Shown here in pieces: positions 25,001 to 30,595 of a stretch of 30,595 nt of DNA. The notes beneath the pieces are model-generated. The model was not told where the DNA came from and searched no databases. It saw only the letters and a list, made by a program, of their open reading frames with translations. Numbering within the stretch: position 1 is the first letter of the stretch; the number at the start of each line of letters is the position of its first letter. This DNA is from VMCP01 sp964415065. Lineage in GTDB: Bacteria > Bacteroidota > Bacteroidia > NS11-12g > UBA955. A program made the position numbers and the translations under genes. Where the stretch lies: contig CAYPYX010000022.1 of NCBI GenBank assembly GCA_964415065.1, positions 1-30,595 on the forward strand, written 5' to 3'.

Positions 25001-25134
25001 ATTATTTATCTGGTTTGCATTCTTATGCAGCAGGTGACCCTGTGCCAATTCCTACTTGGGTATATATTTCTGTAGTTGCCGTTATTGTTATTTCTATTTG
25101 GGCCAGTCGAGGAAAGAAATTACTCCATAAATAA
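22015..25134 (+). CDS. ccsBA: Fused CcsBA (ResB-CcsA) cytochrome c haem-attachment protein
   Basis: This is a 1039-residue System II cytochrome c synthetase. The ResB-like half (about 1-460) has three N-terminal helices, a large periplasmic domain and a fourth helix (WVSYLGYFLLTLGMIW near 435-452). A further hydrophobic stretch (about 464-484, ending TLAQ) precedes a second periplasmic domain (~485-725). The CcsA half (about 730-1039) carries the haem-handling WWD segment (SWGRYWGWDAKETWAL, about 936-951) and conserved histidines (GLHTLGLAARWY, LTIHVSMEAGS, GLHSYAAGDP). A His-rich string HEHNHDHNQ lies near 656-664. Its role is to export haem and attach it to CxxCH cysteines, so it fits as the dedicated assembly enzyme for the two cytochromes upstream. 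The start may be 22015 or 22018. Confidence 0.93.
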   Translation: MMNLLKKGVLRIINERTGLLYVLLFTIAIAVATFIENDYGTETAQKLIYTTTWFELLIALIGLSVAYSMFKYQLWKRKQYAVLIFHYAILIIILGSAITRFWGFEGMMNIREGQTQNQFVSSESYVSLFFTDKNNQNYEMKHRVLFSSLGKNQFREIYQINDQKVQVTLKEFIPNCKEDVVQDPNGKLAVKIVVPGKGGRIEEFLEQGDEKNIGGVNFSFKDEFAPGKIQIAWQNNQLFIRTNENMSALEMATQNQVSFPSDTGLVPLMLRSLYQLNGIQFVIPEFQNGVKTVLISESPKLKSESVNAVKLLVEYKNQSQEILVRGSKGLIGQPVEAHFDDLNIQFQYGAILKSLPFSIQLDKFELERYPGTNSPASFSSFVQVEDPQNGDSYDYHIYMNHILDHGGYRFFQSSYDQDEKGTYLSVNHDFWGTWVSYLGYFLLTLGMIWTLVDKKTRFAMLRKTANKMGIVILFALIPGWTLAQNRIEPKITVPSEVHAKKVCEILVQDVQGRMKPMHTFSREIMRKVHGSETLKNISDNSYSADQIILGIWGANEEWYQVPFIKVGSDDSLRKLLNANQVEHLSFRDFFDNEGNYLLQSQIEITSRKADKEKGTFDKALVALDERVSIMNMLFSGTLFKWIPLENDSNRTWGSAHEHNHDHNQVDSRNSEVSARFFDSYKQALHDGIEHNDYKAANDLIDDLNQYQIMAAADYIPSKNQRNIEIILNKSSIFIRLAVINTSIGILFLIALFLSIFRQNKLIIKLHKILLISALISFGLHTLGLAARWYVSERAPWSNGYESMIYIAWTAGLAGLIFNRKSLGGMASTFVLSGIMLFIAHLSFLNPEITPLVPVLKSYWLTIHVSMEAGSYGFLLLGGIIGLLNLLLYVTVTFNQKHNSTIALQIEHLTKLSEMTITGGLIMLAIGTYLGGVWANESWGRYWGWDAKETWALVSIMVYALILHMRFIPKLRGNFAFNVASIFGFASVIMTYFGVNYYLSGLHSYAAGDPVPIPTWVYISVVAVIVISIWASRGKKLLHK

Positions 25135-25306
25135 CTTCTCGGGTTAAGAATAACCTCAAGGGATCTCTTTTCAGAGGGAGGAAATACAAAGATTGCCTTG
25201 AGAAAATTTTCCGTATAGATTTTCACAGGAGTAATGGGCATGCTCCAAGAAACTTAATGGCTTGTTCGGGGGGGGAATTGGTTTTTTGGGAAATCAGGAC
25301 CAAATA

Positions 25307-26236
25307 TTATTCACATCCATGAATAATTTGGGTTTCAACCCATTGTCCATTTCGGAGTTCTTGAGTTACGCAATCCACTCGTTCGGAATGTGGAAAAACA
25401 TGCCAACATGAAGTGGACCGAACACACCTCCATTCGCGCTTGAATGTCATGGAATCTAAATACCATTGGTAGTAATTGGTTTCTGTTTGCTTGCTATTCT
25501 GACGACTCAACACTTCCCAAATTCCGTGGTTTCCTTTCCATTTTTCAAACTGAATATCCTCGAATGCGCCGAATTTATTTGGGTCGAAGGATTCCAATTG
25601 ATCATTCAATTGAATATACAGGGGTTCGTATTTTTGAAAGGGCTTTTCGGCTTTGGGATTGGTGCCACATAAAGACATACAGGGATATTTACCCAAGCGC
25701 ATTTCCAAGGAGTCGTATTTTCCCAAATGATTTTTTAAGTATACAGTATCTAGACCTGCAGAGTGCTTTTTTGATTCGATTTCAATAATCCGAGTTCCGA
25801 AAAATCCACCATTTTTCTCGCCGTCGATATCTCGTATCAATACATAAAAATTGACTGGATAATGTTGTCCGATGTTGTACATCACGGTGTAATGATCTTT
25901 TGTAAATCCAAAATCACATGCAAATGGTTTCAATATTAATCGTTCAAATTCACCAGTTTCTTTGTTGTTGTATTTATTTACTGGGGGATGCTTATATAGG
26001 GAATCAAAAATTAAGCGCGGTTCCAAAGGTTGATTCGTGGTATGAAACGCAACCTGAATTTCCAAGCCTTTCACCACATTCTGGGTATCTCCCGAAAAAG
26101 GAACCACACCGATTAACTTTACAAAATCGAACTGACAATGTTGGCTCCATGTTTTTTTGAATGAAAATAGAGAAATAATTACTAAAAATAAAAATCTAGA
26201 ATAATTATAAATCCGGGAGTTTTTAACTCTTAACAT
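25307..26236 (-). CDS. Hypothetical secreted protein, 309 residues
   Basis: The protein starts with a signal peptide (hydrophobic FLFLVIISLFSF, ending TWSQ near residue 31). The mature part has no family I recognise. The C-terminal ~80 residues are rich in W, Y and C: WYLDSMTFKREWRCVRSTSC, then HVFPHSERVDCVTQELRNGQWVE, with a Cys two residues from the end. These suggest disulphides in a secreted domain. A middle phrase PCMSLCGTNPKAEKPF adds two more cysteines. It lies after the haem operon but on the opposite strand, so no functional link is implied. A small inverted repeat (attattc/gaataat, 25306-25312/25321-25327) spans its last codons. Confidence 0.75.
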   Translation of the reverse strand: MLRVKNSRIYNYSRFLFLVIISLFSFKKTWSQHCQFDFVKLIGVVPFSGDTQNVVKGLEIQVAFHTTNQPLEPRLIFDSLYKHPPVNKYNNKETGEFERLILKPFACDFGFTKDHYTVMYNIGQHYPVNFYVLIRDIDGEKNGGFFGTRIIEIESKKHSAGLDTVYLKNHLGKYDSLEMRLGKYPCMSLCGTNPKAEKPFQKYEPLYIQLNDQLESFDPNKFGAFEDIQFEKWKGNHGIWEVLSRQNSKQTETNYYQWYLDSMTFKREWRCVRSTSCWHVFPHSERVDCVTQELRNGQWVETQIIHGCE

Positions 26237-26360
26237 GGGGCTTAATACGAATTAGTGCGAAAAGGTAAATGGGAGATAAACAATTACAGACATAAATATG
26301 ACAATCGAATTCGTGTGTCTCTATTCATCTTTGCATCTGTAAAAATAAAATCCATTTCAA

Positions 26361-27059
26361 ATGCAATTTATCTATTTTATACCTATTGCTACCTTCTTTC
26401 TTTCTTTGGTTTTTTCTTTTATACTCTACAAACATTACAGAAGTAAACCAGAAGCTACCTATATTCTATGGTGGTTAATTGGTGTATTAACTTACGGCGC
26501 AGGCACTTTCACTGAAAGTTTCAACACGCTTTTTGGTTGGAATGAAACCAACTTTCGGTGGTGGTATATAACAGGTGCTTTATTGGGAGGCGCACCATTA
26601 GCACAAGGGTCCGTTTATCTATTACTAAACAAGAAGATTGCTCACATACTATCGGGGATTTTGATTGTGGCGGTTGTTTTAAGTTCCATTTTTGTACTTC
26701 AATCTCCTATCAATTTTAGCTTGGTAGAACCAGAACGAATGTCAGGAAAGGTTTTTGAATGGCAGTGGGTACGGGCATTTTCGCCCTTTATCAACTTATA
26801 TGCTGTTGCATTTTTAGTTGGAGGCGCAATCATTTCTGCCGTGAAATATTTCAAAAAAACAGGTACGAGCACTCGGTTTTGGGGAAATGTGTTGATTGCT
26901 TTAGGCGCGATTTTACCTGGTATTGGGGGAAGTTTTACCCGTTTGGGATATGTTGAAGTTCTTTATGTAACTGAATTCTTGGGACTCACATTAATTATTA
27001 TTGCTTATTTCAAAATGAAATCAGAGCCAACGGTATCAGTTCATGCTAATCAGATTTAA
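26361..27059 (+). CDS. Seven-helix integral membrane protein of unknown function
   Basis: This 232-residue protein is almost wholly hydrophobic, with about seven helices (near residues 3-23, 35-50, 68-85, 93-112, 138-160, 172-190 and 196-216). Charged loops include YKHYRSKPEA after helix one and KYFKKTGTSTRF after helix five. The pattern (helix, short WW-containing loops, GALLGGAPLAQG) looks like a small 7TM family, but I cannot name one. The start is the ATG at 26361. CATCTTTG at 26326-26333 is one base off the -7 consensus. It converges on the DUF2200 gene with 12 bases between stops. Confidence 0.75.
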   Translation: MQFIYFIPIATFFLSLVFSFILYKHYRSKPEATYILWWLIGVLTYGAGTFTESFNTLFGWNETNFRWWYITGALLGGAPLAQGSVYLLLNKKIAHILSGILIVAVVLSSIFVLQSPINFSLVEPERMSGKVFEWQWVRAFSPFINLYAVAFLVGGAIISAVKYFKKTGTSTRFWGNVLIALGAILPGIGGSFTRLGYVEVLYVTEFLGLTLIIIAYFKMKSEPTVSVHANQI

Positions 27060-27071
27060 TGAAATAACCTT

Positions 27072-27437
27072 CTAAATACGACAAATCTTCTCGACTGACT
27101 TTCCTTTGGCCAATTCATCCACTATCTTGTCGAGGTAACGTACTTTTTGAGTTAACGGATTTTGAATCTCTTCCACTCGATATCCGCAGATCAAACCGGT
27201 GATTTTTTCTGCGTTGGGAGTGACATTAGCATTTTCAAAAAATTCACTAAACGTATAGTTTTCCTTGATGGCTTCATCAATTTTTTCGTTGGGATAACCG
27301 GTCAACCAAGATATTATGGCCCTTAATTCAACTTCGCTTCTCCCCTTTTTTACCACTTTATTTACGTAATGCGGATAGACAGAAGCGAAGGTTAATTTCG
27401 CTATTTTTTCATCGTGATGCGCAGTTGAATTATTCAT
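27072..27437 (-). CDS. DUF2200-family protein
   Basis: This 121-residue cytosolic protein matches DUF2200 over its full length: IAKLTFASVYPHYVNKVVKKGRS, AIISWLTGYPNEKIDEAI, TFSEFFENANVTPNAEKITG, LICGYRVEEIQNPLTQKVRYLD and KIVDELAKGKSVEKI. The family is widespread and uncharacterised; some copies occur with stress or toxin-like genes, but nothing here points to a role. It is a single gene downstream of the outer-membrane protein gene on the same strand, 72 bases away. Confidence 0.88.
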   Translation of the reverse strand: MNNSTAHHDEKIAKLTFASVYPHYVNKVVKKGRSEVELRAIISWLTGYPNEKIDEAIKENYTFSEFFENANVTPNAEKITGLICGYRVEEIQNPLTQKVRYLDKIVDELAKGKSVEKICRI

Positions 27438-27446
27438 TGTGTGAAA

Positions 27447-27533
27447 ATTACAACTACTGTCCCATTCTCACAAATAAAACTACAGTTTCTAATCAATACA
27501 ACTAAGAGATTACAACTTCCAACCCATTCTCAC
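27447..27533. repeat. Imperfect 25-bp direct repeat of the 3' end of the outer-membrane protein gene
   Basis: 27447-27471 and 27509-27533 match at 21 of 25 positions. The second copy holds the last codons and stop of the outer-membrane protein gene (VRMGWKL-stop on the minus strand). The first copy, downstream of it, reads VRMGQ-stop and is not part of any gene. It looks like a leftover from a duplication of the gene end. Confidence 0.6.
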
Positions 27534-28193
27534 TAAAAATCCAGTGTTAATATCTCCGTTCGTGTATTGCTGATTAATAAGTCTCGCTCCAACCACAAAA
27601 CGCTGTGACGCATGATATTGATAATCAAAAATGAAATTTATACCTGTGGATGTTCTTTTATCTATAACAGCTTTAGTATAGACTAATTGATTGTTATCAA
27701 ACATTCGTTCCGTATCGTAAACGTCGGTAACATCACTTATAGATAATCCCGTTCCCATTCTAAAATCATTTTTTCTACTATTTTTAAACGGGGATACCAA
27801 GATATTTGAATTAAACTGATAAAAAGCAGACTGATCAAAATCCGAGCCAACACTTTTCCCAAAAGTAACATTGCCGGCTATCGCGAAATAATTATTCAGC
27901 TTCACTGACAATTCCGTTTCCATTTGTCGACAAACTACATCACCTGTTCCGGCTAACAAAAGTCCCGCGCCAATTTGCATTGTAATAGGTTTTCCTAGAA
28001 CCGTGATTGGCTTAAAATCTGTAGGAGTAACTTTTTCGTTAGATGAATTTTGTGAACTTGAAACATCACTAATTCGATTTTCAACGATGGATTGTGTGAT
28101 GGTCTGATTTGCTGCAATAACCTGTGATTGAGCGGTCAAATTTCCAGCGAGTAAGTAACTCAAGGGAAAGAACAAAAAGTAGATTTTCTTCAT
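27510..28193 (-). CDS. Small outer-membrane beta-barrel protein
   Basis: This 227-residue protein has a signal peptide (about 1-21, NLTAQ). Residues ~22-70 are a Q/S/N-rich extension. The rest is a series of about eight amphipathic strands (QIGAGLLLAGTGD, TELSVKLNNYFAIAGNVTFG, NFIFDYQYHASQRFVVGARL, GDINTGFLVRMGWKL), as in OmpW/OmpX-sized barrels. A single Cys lies in the first loop. The ligand or function is unknown. It is divergent from the LysR gene across 191 bases, so the regulator might act on it as well as on the transporter; this is inference. Confidence 0.75.
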   Translation of the reverse strand: MKKIYFLFFPLSYLLAGNLTAQSQVIAANQTITQSIVENRISDVSSSQNSSNEKVTPTDFKPITVLGKPITMQIGAGLLLAGTGDVVCRQMETELSVKLNNYFAIAGNVTFGKSVGSDFDQSAFYQFNSNILVSPFKNSRKNDFRMGTGLSISDVTDVYDTERMFDNNQLVYTKAVIDKRTSTGINFIFDYQYHASQRFVVGARLINQQYTNGDINTGFLVRMGWKL

Positions 28194-28358
28194 GATTTAT
28201 GTTTTGAACTTACAACAACACATAAAAGATAAACATCCCCCAAAGCGTGTTGATAAATTCTACTTTTGCATTGTATCAAAAAATTGTTTTCAAAGTAAAA
28301 TTACGGTTATGATTTTCTCTAATTCATCCCCAAATAATCATTAATAAAAACAAATGTA

Positions 28359-28366
28359 TAACTTTG
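28359..28366 (+). promoter_or_regulatory. -7 box (TAACTTTG) of the LysR gene
   Basis: TAACTTTG fits TAnnTTTG. Transcription from here would start past the TTG at 28364, so the ATG at 28385 is the likely start codon. A second match (TACTTTTG, 28261-28268) lies farther upstream. Confidence 0.5.
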
Positions 28367-28384
28367 TTGTTATTTAAGATCTAT

Positions 28385-29377
28385 ATGAACTTTACATTAA
28401 ATCAACTCAATATTTTTTGCAAAGTAGTTGAAGCAAAGAGCATTACAAAAGCTGCTGAAGAACTTCATCTTACTCAACCTGCAGTTTCCATACAATTGAA
28501 GAACTTTCAAGATCAGTTCGATATACCGTTGATAGAAGTATTGAATAAAAAACTGTATGTAACTGAATTCGGATTTGAAATTGCGGCGGCAGCTCAAAAA
28601 ATATTGGATGAAGTTCATGCCATTAATTTCAAAATGCATGCTCATGCTGGTCAGATAACAGGCAAACTTAAAATTTCCTCGGTTTCAACCGGTAAATACA
28701 TTGCTCCATTTATCTTATCTGATTTTATCAATAATAATTTGGGCGTTGAATTGATCCTCGATGTAACCAATAAAAATCAAGTTATTCAGAGTTTAGAAAA
28801 AAATGAAATTGATTTTGCGTTGGTAAGTGTTATGCCCGACAATCCGATTGTAGATGGAATTGAATTGATGGAAAATAAATTATACTTGGTTGGGAAACAC
28901 GCTTTAAATTCTGAATTTGATGGGTTTATTTCCAGCTCCCAGACTCCAAAACATCCATCCAAAACGCATGGTCATTCCCAAAATACTTACTCAAAAGAAA
29001 TCTTTGAAAATCTTCCCTTGATTTATCGTGAAAATGGTTCTGGAACCAGACATGTAATGGAGAAATTTCTCATTACACATGGAATTACTTCCATAAAAAA
29101 AATGGAGTTAACCAGCAATGAAGCGGTTAAACAAGCCGTTTTAGCTGGATTAGGATATTCGATTATGCCAATAATTGGAATTAAAAATGAATTGGAGAAT
29201 AGACAACTTCAAATCATTTCTACTGATGGATTTCCAATTAGTTCTCGATGGACGTTAATTTGGTTGAAAAACAAACGACTATCACCCGTTTCTCAAGCGT
29301 TTCTAGACTATTTAATTGCGGAAAAAAACGACATTATTCACAGAAACTTCGGTTGGATGCAAAGTCTCAATGGATAG
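28385..29377 (+). CDS. LysR-family transcription regulator (CbbR/CmpR-like)
   Basis: This 330-residue protein starts at the ATG at 28385. Residues 1-60 are the winged helix-turn-helix (LNIFCKVVEAKSITKAAEEL then LTQPAVSIQLKNFQ). A linker helix and a two-part effector-binding domain (~92-320) follow, with typical phrases GKLKISSVSTGKYIAPFIL and GLGYSIMPIIGIKNEL. The sequence looks closest to the CbbR/CmpR/CysB side of the family, which senses carbon or sulfur metabolites. The neighbour across a convergent junction is an SbtA-like bicarbonate transporter, which fits a carbon-sensing role, but the effector is not known. A ~20-residue S/H-rich insert (about 181-204) in the effector domain is unusual. 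Confidence 0.88.
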   Translation: MNFTLNQLNIFCKVVEAKSITKAAEELHLTQPAVSIQLKNFQDQFDIPLIEVLNKKLYVTEFGFEIAAAAQKILDEVHAINFKMHAHAGQITGKLKISSVSTGKYIAPFILSDFINNNLGVELILDVTNKNQVIQSLEKNEIDFALVSVMPDNPIVDGIELMENKLYLVGKHALNSEFDGFISSSQTPKHPSKTHGHSQNTYSKEIFENLPLIYRENGSGTRHVMEKFLITHGITSIKKMELTSNEAVKQAVLAGLGYSIMPIIGIKNELENRQLQIISTDGFPISSRWTLIWLKNKRLSPVSQAFLDYLIAEKNDIIHRNFGWMQSLNG

Positions 29378-29507
29378 AACCATTTTGTGGCCATGTGGTT
29401 GGCTACGCAAATTGACTTCAAAGTGCGTAAGGAATTGGATTTTTGAATTATGTTAAAGTAACAATCACCCTTCCTAGCGAACTACACTACTACTGTTGAG
29501 CTCATAT

Positions 29508-30518
29508 TTAACCTTGTACAATCCAAAAGTACAATGGCATACCTAAAGTTATATTAAATGGAAATGTAACACCTAGCGCCATGGGTACATATAATCCGGG
29601 ATCTGCCTTGGGTGCGGCAATTTTCATTGCCGCTGGTACTGCAATATAAGATGCACTTGCTGCTAAAACGGCAAAAATGAATCGATTTCCCACATCCAAC
29701 GTTACCCATTGACTGCTATAAGCTACAAAACATCCGTTAATTGCAGGAATTACCAAGGCGAAAAGCGTAACGAATCCACCATATTGAATGAATGATTTAA
29801 ATCTTCGAGCAGTTACCATTCCCATATCCAATAAAAACAACGCTAAAAATCCCTTAAAAATATCGGTAGTAAATGGTTTAATTCCTTCCGCTTGTTTACT
29901 ATCTGCAACAATTCCGATAAATAAACTTCCCACAATCATTAATACACTTCCGTTAATAAGTGAATGTTTGATTATTTCCTTTAATCCCGTTTTTCCGTCA
30001 GTGTCTGATTCATTGCCAACTGTGGTGGTTACATTTTTAGAATGAACATCATTCTTTTTGGAATACAGTTTTAATAACATAACACCAACAATAATGGCGG
30101 GTGCTTCCATCAAAGCCATTACCGCTACCATATGACCCCCAAATGAAAGCTGTTGCATTTCTAAAAACGCTACTGCCGCAACGAATGTAACGGCACTCAC
30201 CGAACCATAAGAAGATGCAATTGCAGCAGAATCAGCAGTATCCAATCGCTGTTTCAAAATAAAAAAGCTATAAAACGGAATCACAGAGGCCAAGATTAAA
30301 GCAAATACCAAAGACCATCCTATTTCAGGGCCCCAAACACTGTGTGCTAATTCTTGACCTCCTTTGAATCCTATCGAAAACAACAAATACAATGAAATAA
30401 ACTTGCTACTAGAAGCTGGAATTTCCAAGTCGCTCTTCAATGATGCTGCAAAAATCCCCAACACAAAAAATAACAATGTGGGATTAGTTAAATTTCCAAT
30501 TAGCAGTTGTGAATCCAT
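29508..30518 (-). CDS. sbtA: SbtA-like sodium-dependent bicarbonate transporter
   Basis: This 336-residue protein has about ten membrane helices in two inverted halves, as in the SbtA/DUF897 family. Family features include GIFAASLKSDLEIP at the start, a GFKGGQELA helix break (about 51-59), SSYGSVSAVTFVAA in the first half, and a matching AASASYIAVPAAMKIA in the second. FPFNITLGMPLY lies near the end. A polar cytoplasmic loop (~155-180) links the halves. In cyanobacteria SbtA imports bicarbonate with sodium and is inhibited by SbtB. No sbtB is within the window, though one could lie beyond its end. In a heterotroph bicarbonate could feed anaplerotic carboxylation; this is inference. It converges on the LysR gene. 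Confidence 0.9.
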   Translation of the reverse strand: MDSQLLIGNLTNPTLLFFVLGIFAASLKSDLEIPASSSKFISLYLLFSIGFKGGQELAHSVWGPEIGWSLVFALILASVIPFYSFFILKQRLDTADSAAIASSYGSVSAVTFVAAVAFLEMQQLSFGGHMVAVMALMEAPAIIVGVMLLKLYSKKNDVHSKNVTTTVGNESDTDGKTGLKEIIKHSLINGSVLMIVGSLFIGIVADSKQAEGIKPFTTDIFKGFLALFLLDMGMVTARRFKSFIQYGGFVTLFALVIPAINGCFVAYSSQWVTLDVGNRFIFAVLAASASYIAVPAAMKIAAPKADPGLYVPMALGVTFPFNITLGMPLYFWIVQG

Positions 30519-30595
30519 ATTAAACGCAAAATTCTGTTTAACTATTCATATATTATTATTTAATTTAAGAATATAATACATTAAATATTTTTATA
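30519..30595. promoter_or_regulatory. AT-rich upstream region of the bicarbonate transporter gene
   Basis: The last 77 bases are very AT-rich, upstream of the minus-strand transporter gene. An imperfect palindrome around TTATTTAATTTAAGAATA could suit a LysR-type T-N11-A site, but in such AT-rich DNA this is weak. No TAnnTTTG box was found. The region is cut by the window end. Confidence 0.25.

Noticed and set aside
25268..25275. Run of eight G in the gap after the haem operon
   Set aside because: Homopolymers of this length are prone to sequencing error, it lies outside genes, and no structure or motif surrounds it.
25135..25306. Possible terminator or decayed gene after CcsBA
   Set aside because: Only a 5-bp hairpin (GGTTA/TAACC) without a T-run was found, and no frame resembles a protein.
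29404..29429. Hairpin TACGCA...TGCGTA after the LysR gene as a terminator
   Set aside because: Six base pairs with an internal loop and no T-run directly after it; support is too weak.

Overview
The window reads as AT-rich chromosomal DNA from a member of the Bacteroidota, most likely the Flavobacteriales. The evidence is two secreted proteins of the type IX secretion type (one with a clear C-terminal sorting domain), several -7 boxes matching TAnnTTTG instead of sigma-70 promoters, signal peptides ending in AQ, and families common in that phylum. No rRNA, tRNA, CRISPR array or insertion sequence was seen. One run of 100 N (13992-14091) marks an assembly gap.

Layout. 1-4311: two divergent genes for large secreted proteins, a LamG/repeat protein (cut by the window start) and a beta-helix protein. 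4338-10452: mostly single small genes (serine hydrolase, lipoprotein, pentapeptide-repeat protein, retropepsin-like protease, LiaF-like membrane protein, two VOC-fold proteins, hypotheticals). 10453-13134: a methionine/threonine-branch operon (PLP-dependent trans-sulfuration enzyme plus homoserine dehydrogenase) behind a long, highly structured RNA leader. 13138-14524: a thioredoxin-fold (DsbA/FrnE-like) gene interrupted by the gap, which lies inside a 30-bp tandem repeat. 14675-25134: a tight seven-gene operon. 25307-30518: single genes, including a LysR regulator facing an SbtA-like bicarbonate transporter gene.

The centrepiece is the seven-gene operon: a b-type cytochrome membrane protein; a membrane-anchored Fe-S/FAD oxidoreductase with unusual cluster motifs and a permuted FAD domain; two multihaem c-type cytochromes with 20 and 13 CxxCH sites; an outer-membrane beta-barrel; an NrfJ-like lipoprotein with an OB-fold; and a fused CcsBA haem-attachment protein. 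Together they look like a self-contained electron path from an NAD(P)H or quinone pool across the inner membrane, along a periplasmic haem wire, to the outer membrane, with its own cytochrome c assembly protein. The 33 haem sites form eleven three-haem modules. The boundary between the two cytochrome genes cuts the seventh module in two, so the pair looks like one ancestral 33-haem protein split by an overlapping signal-peptide start. The direction of electron flow and the external partner cannot be read from sequence.
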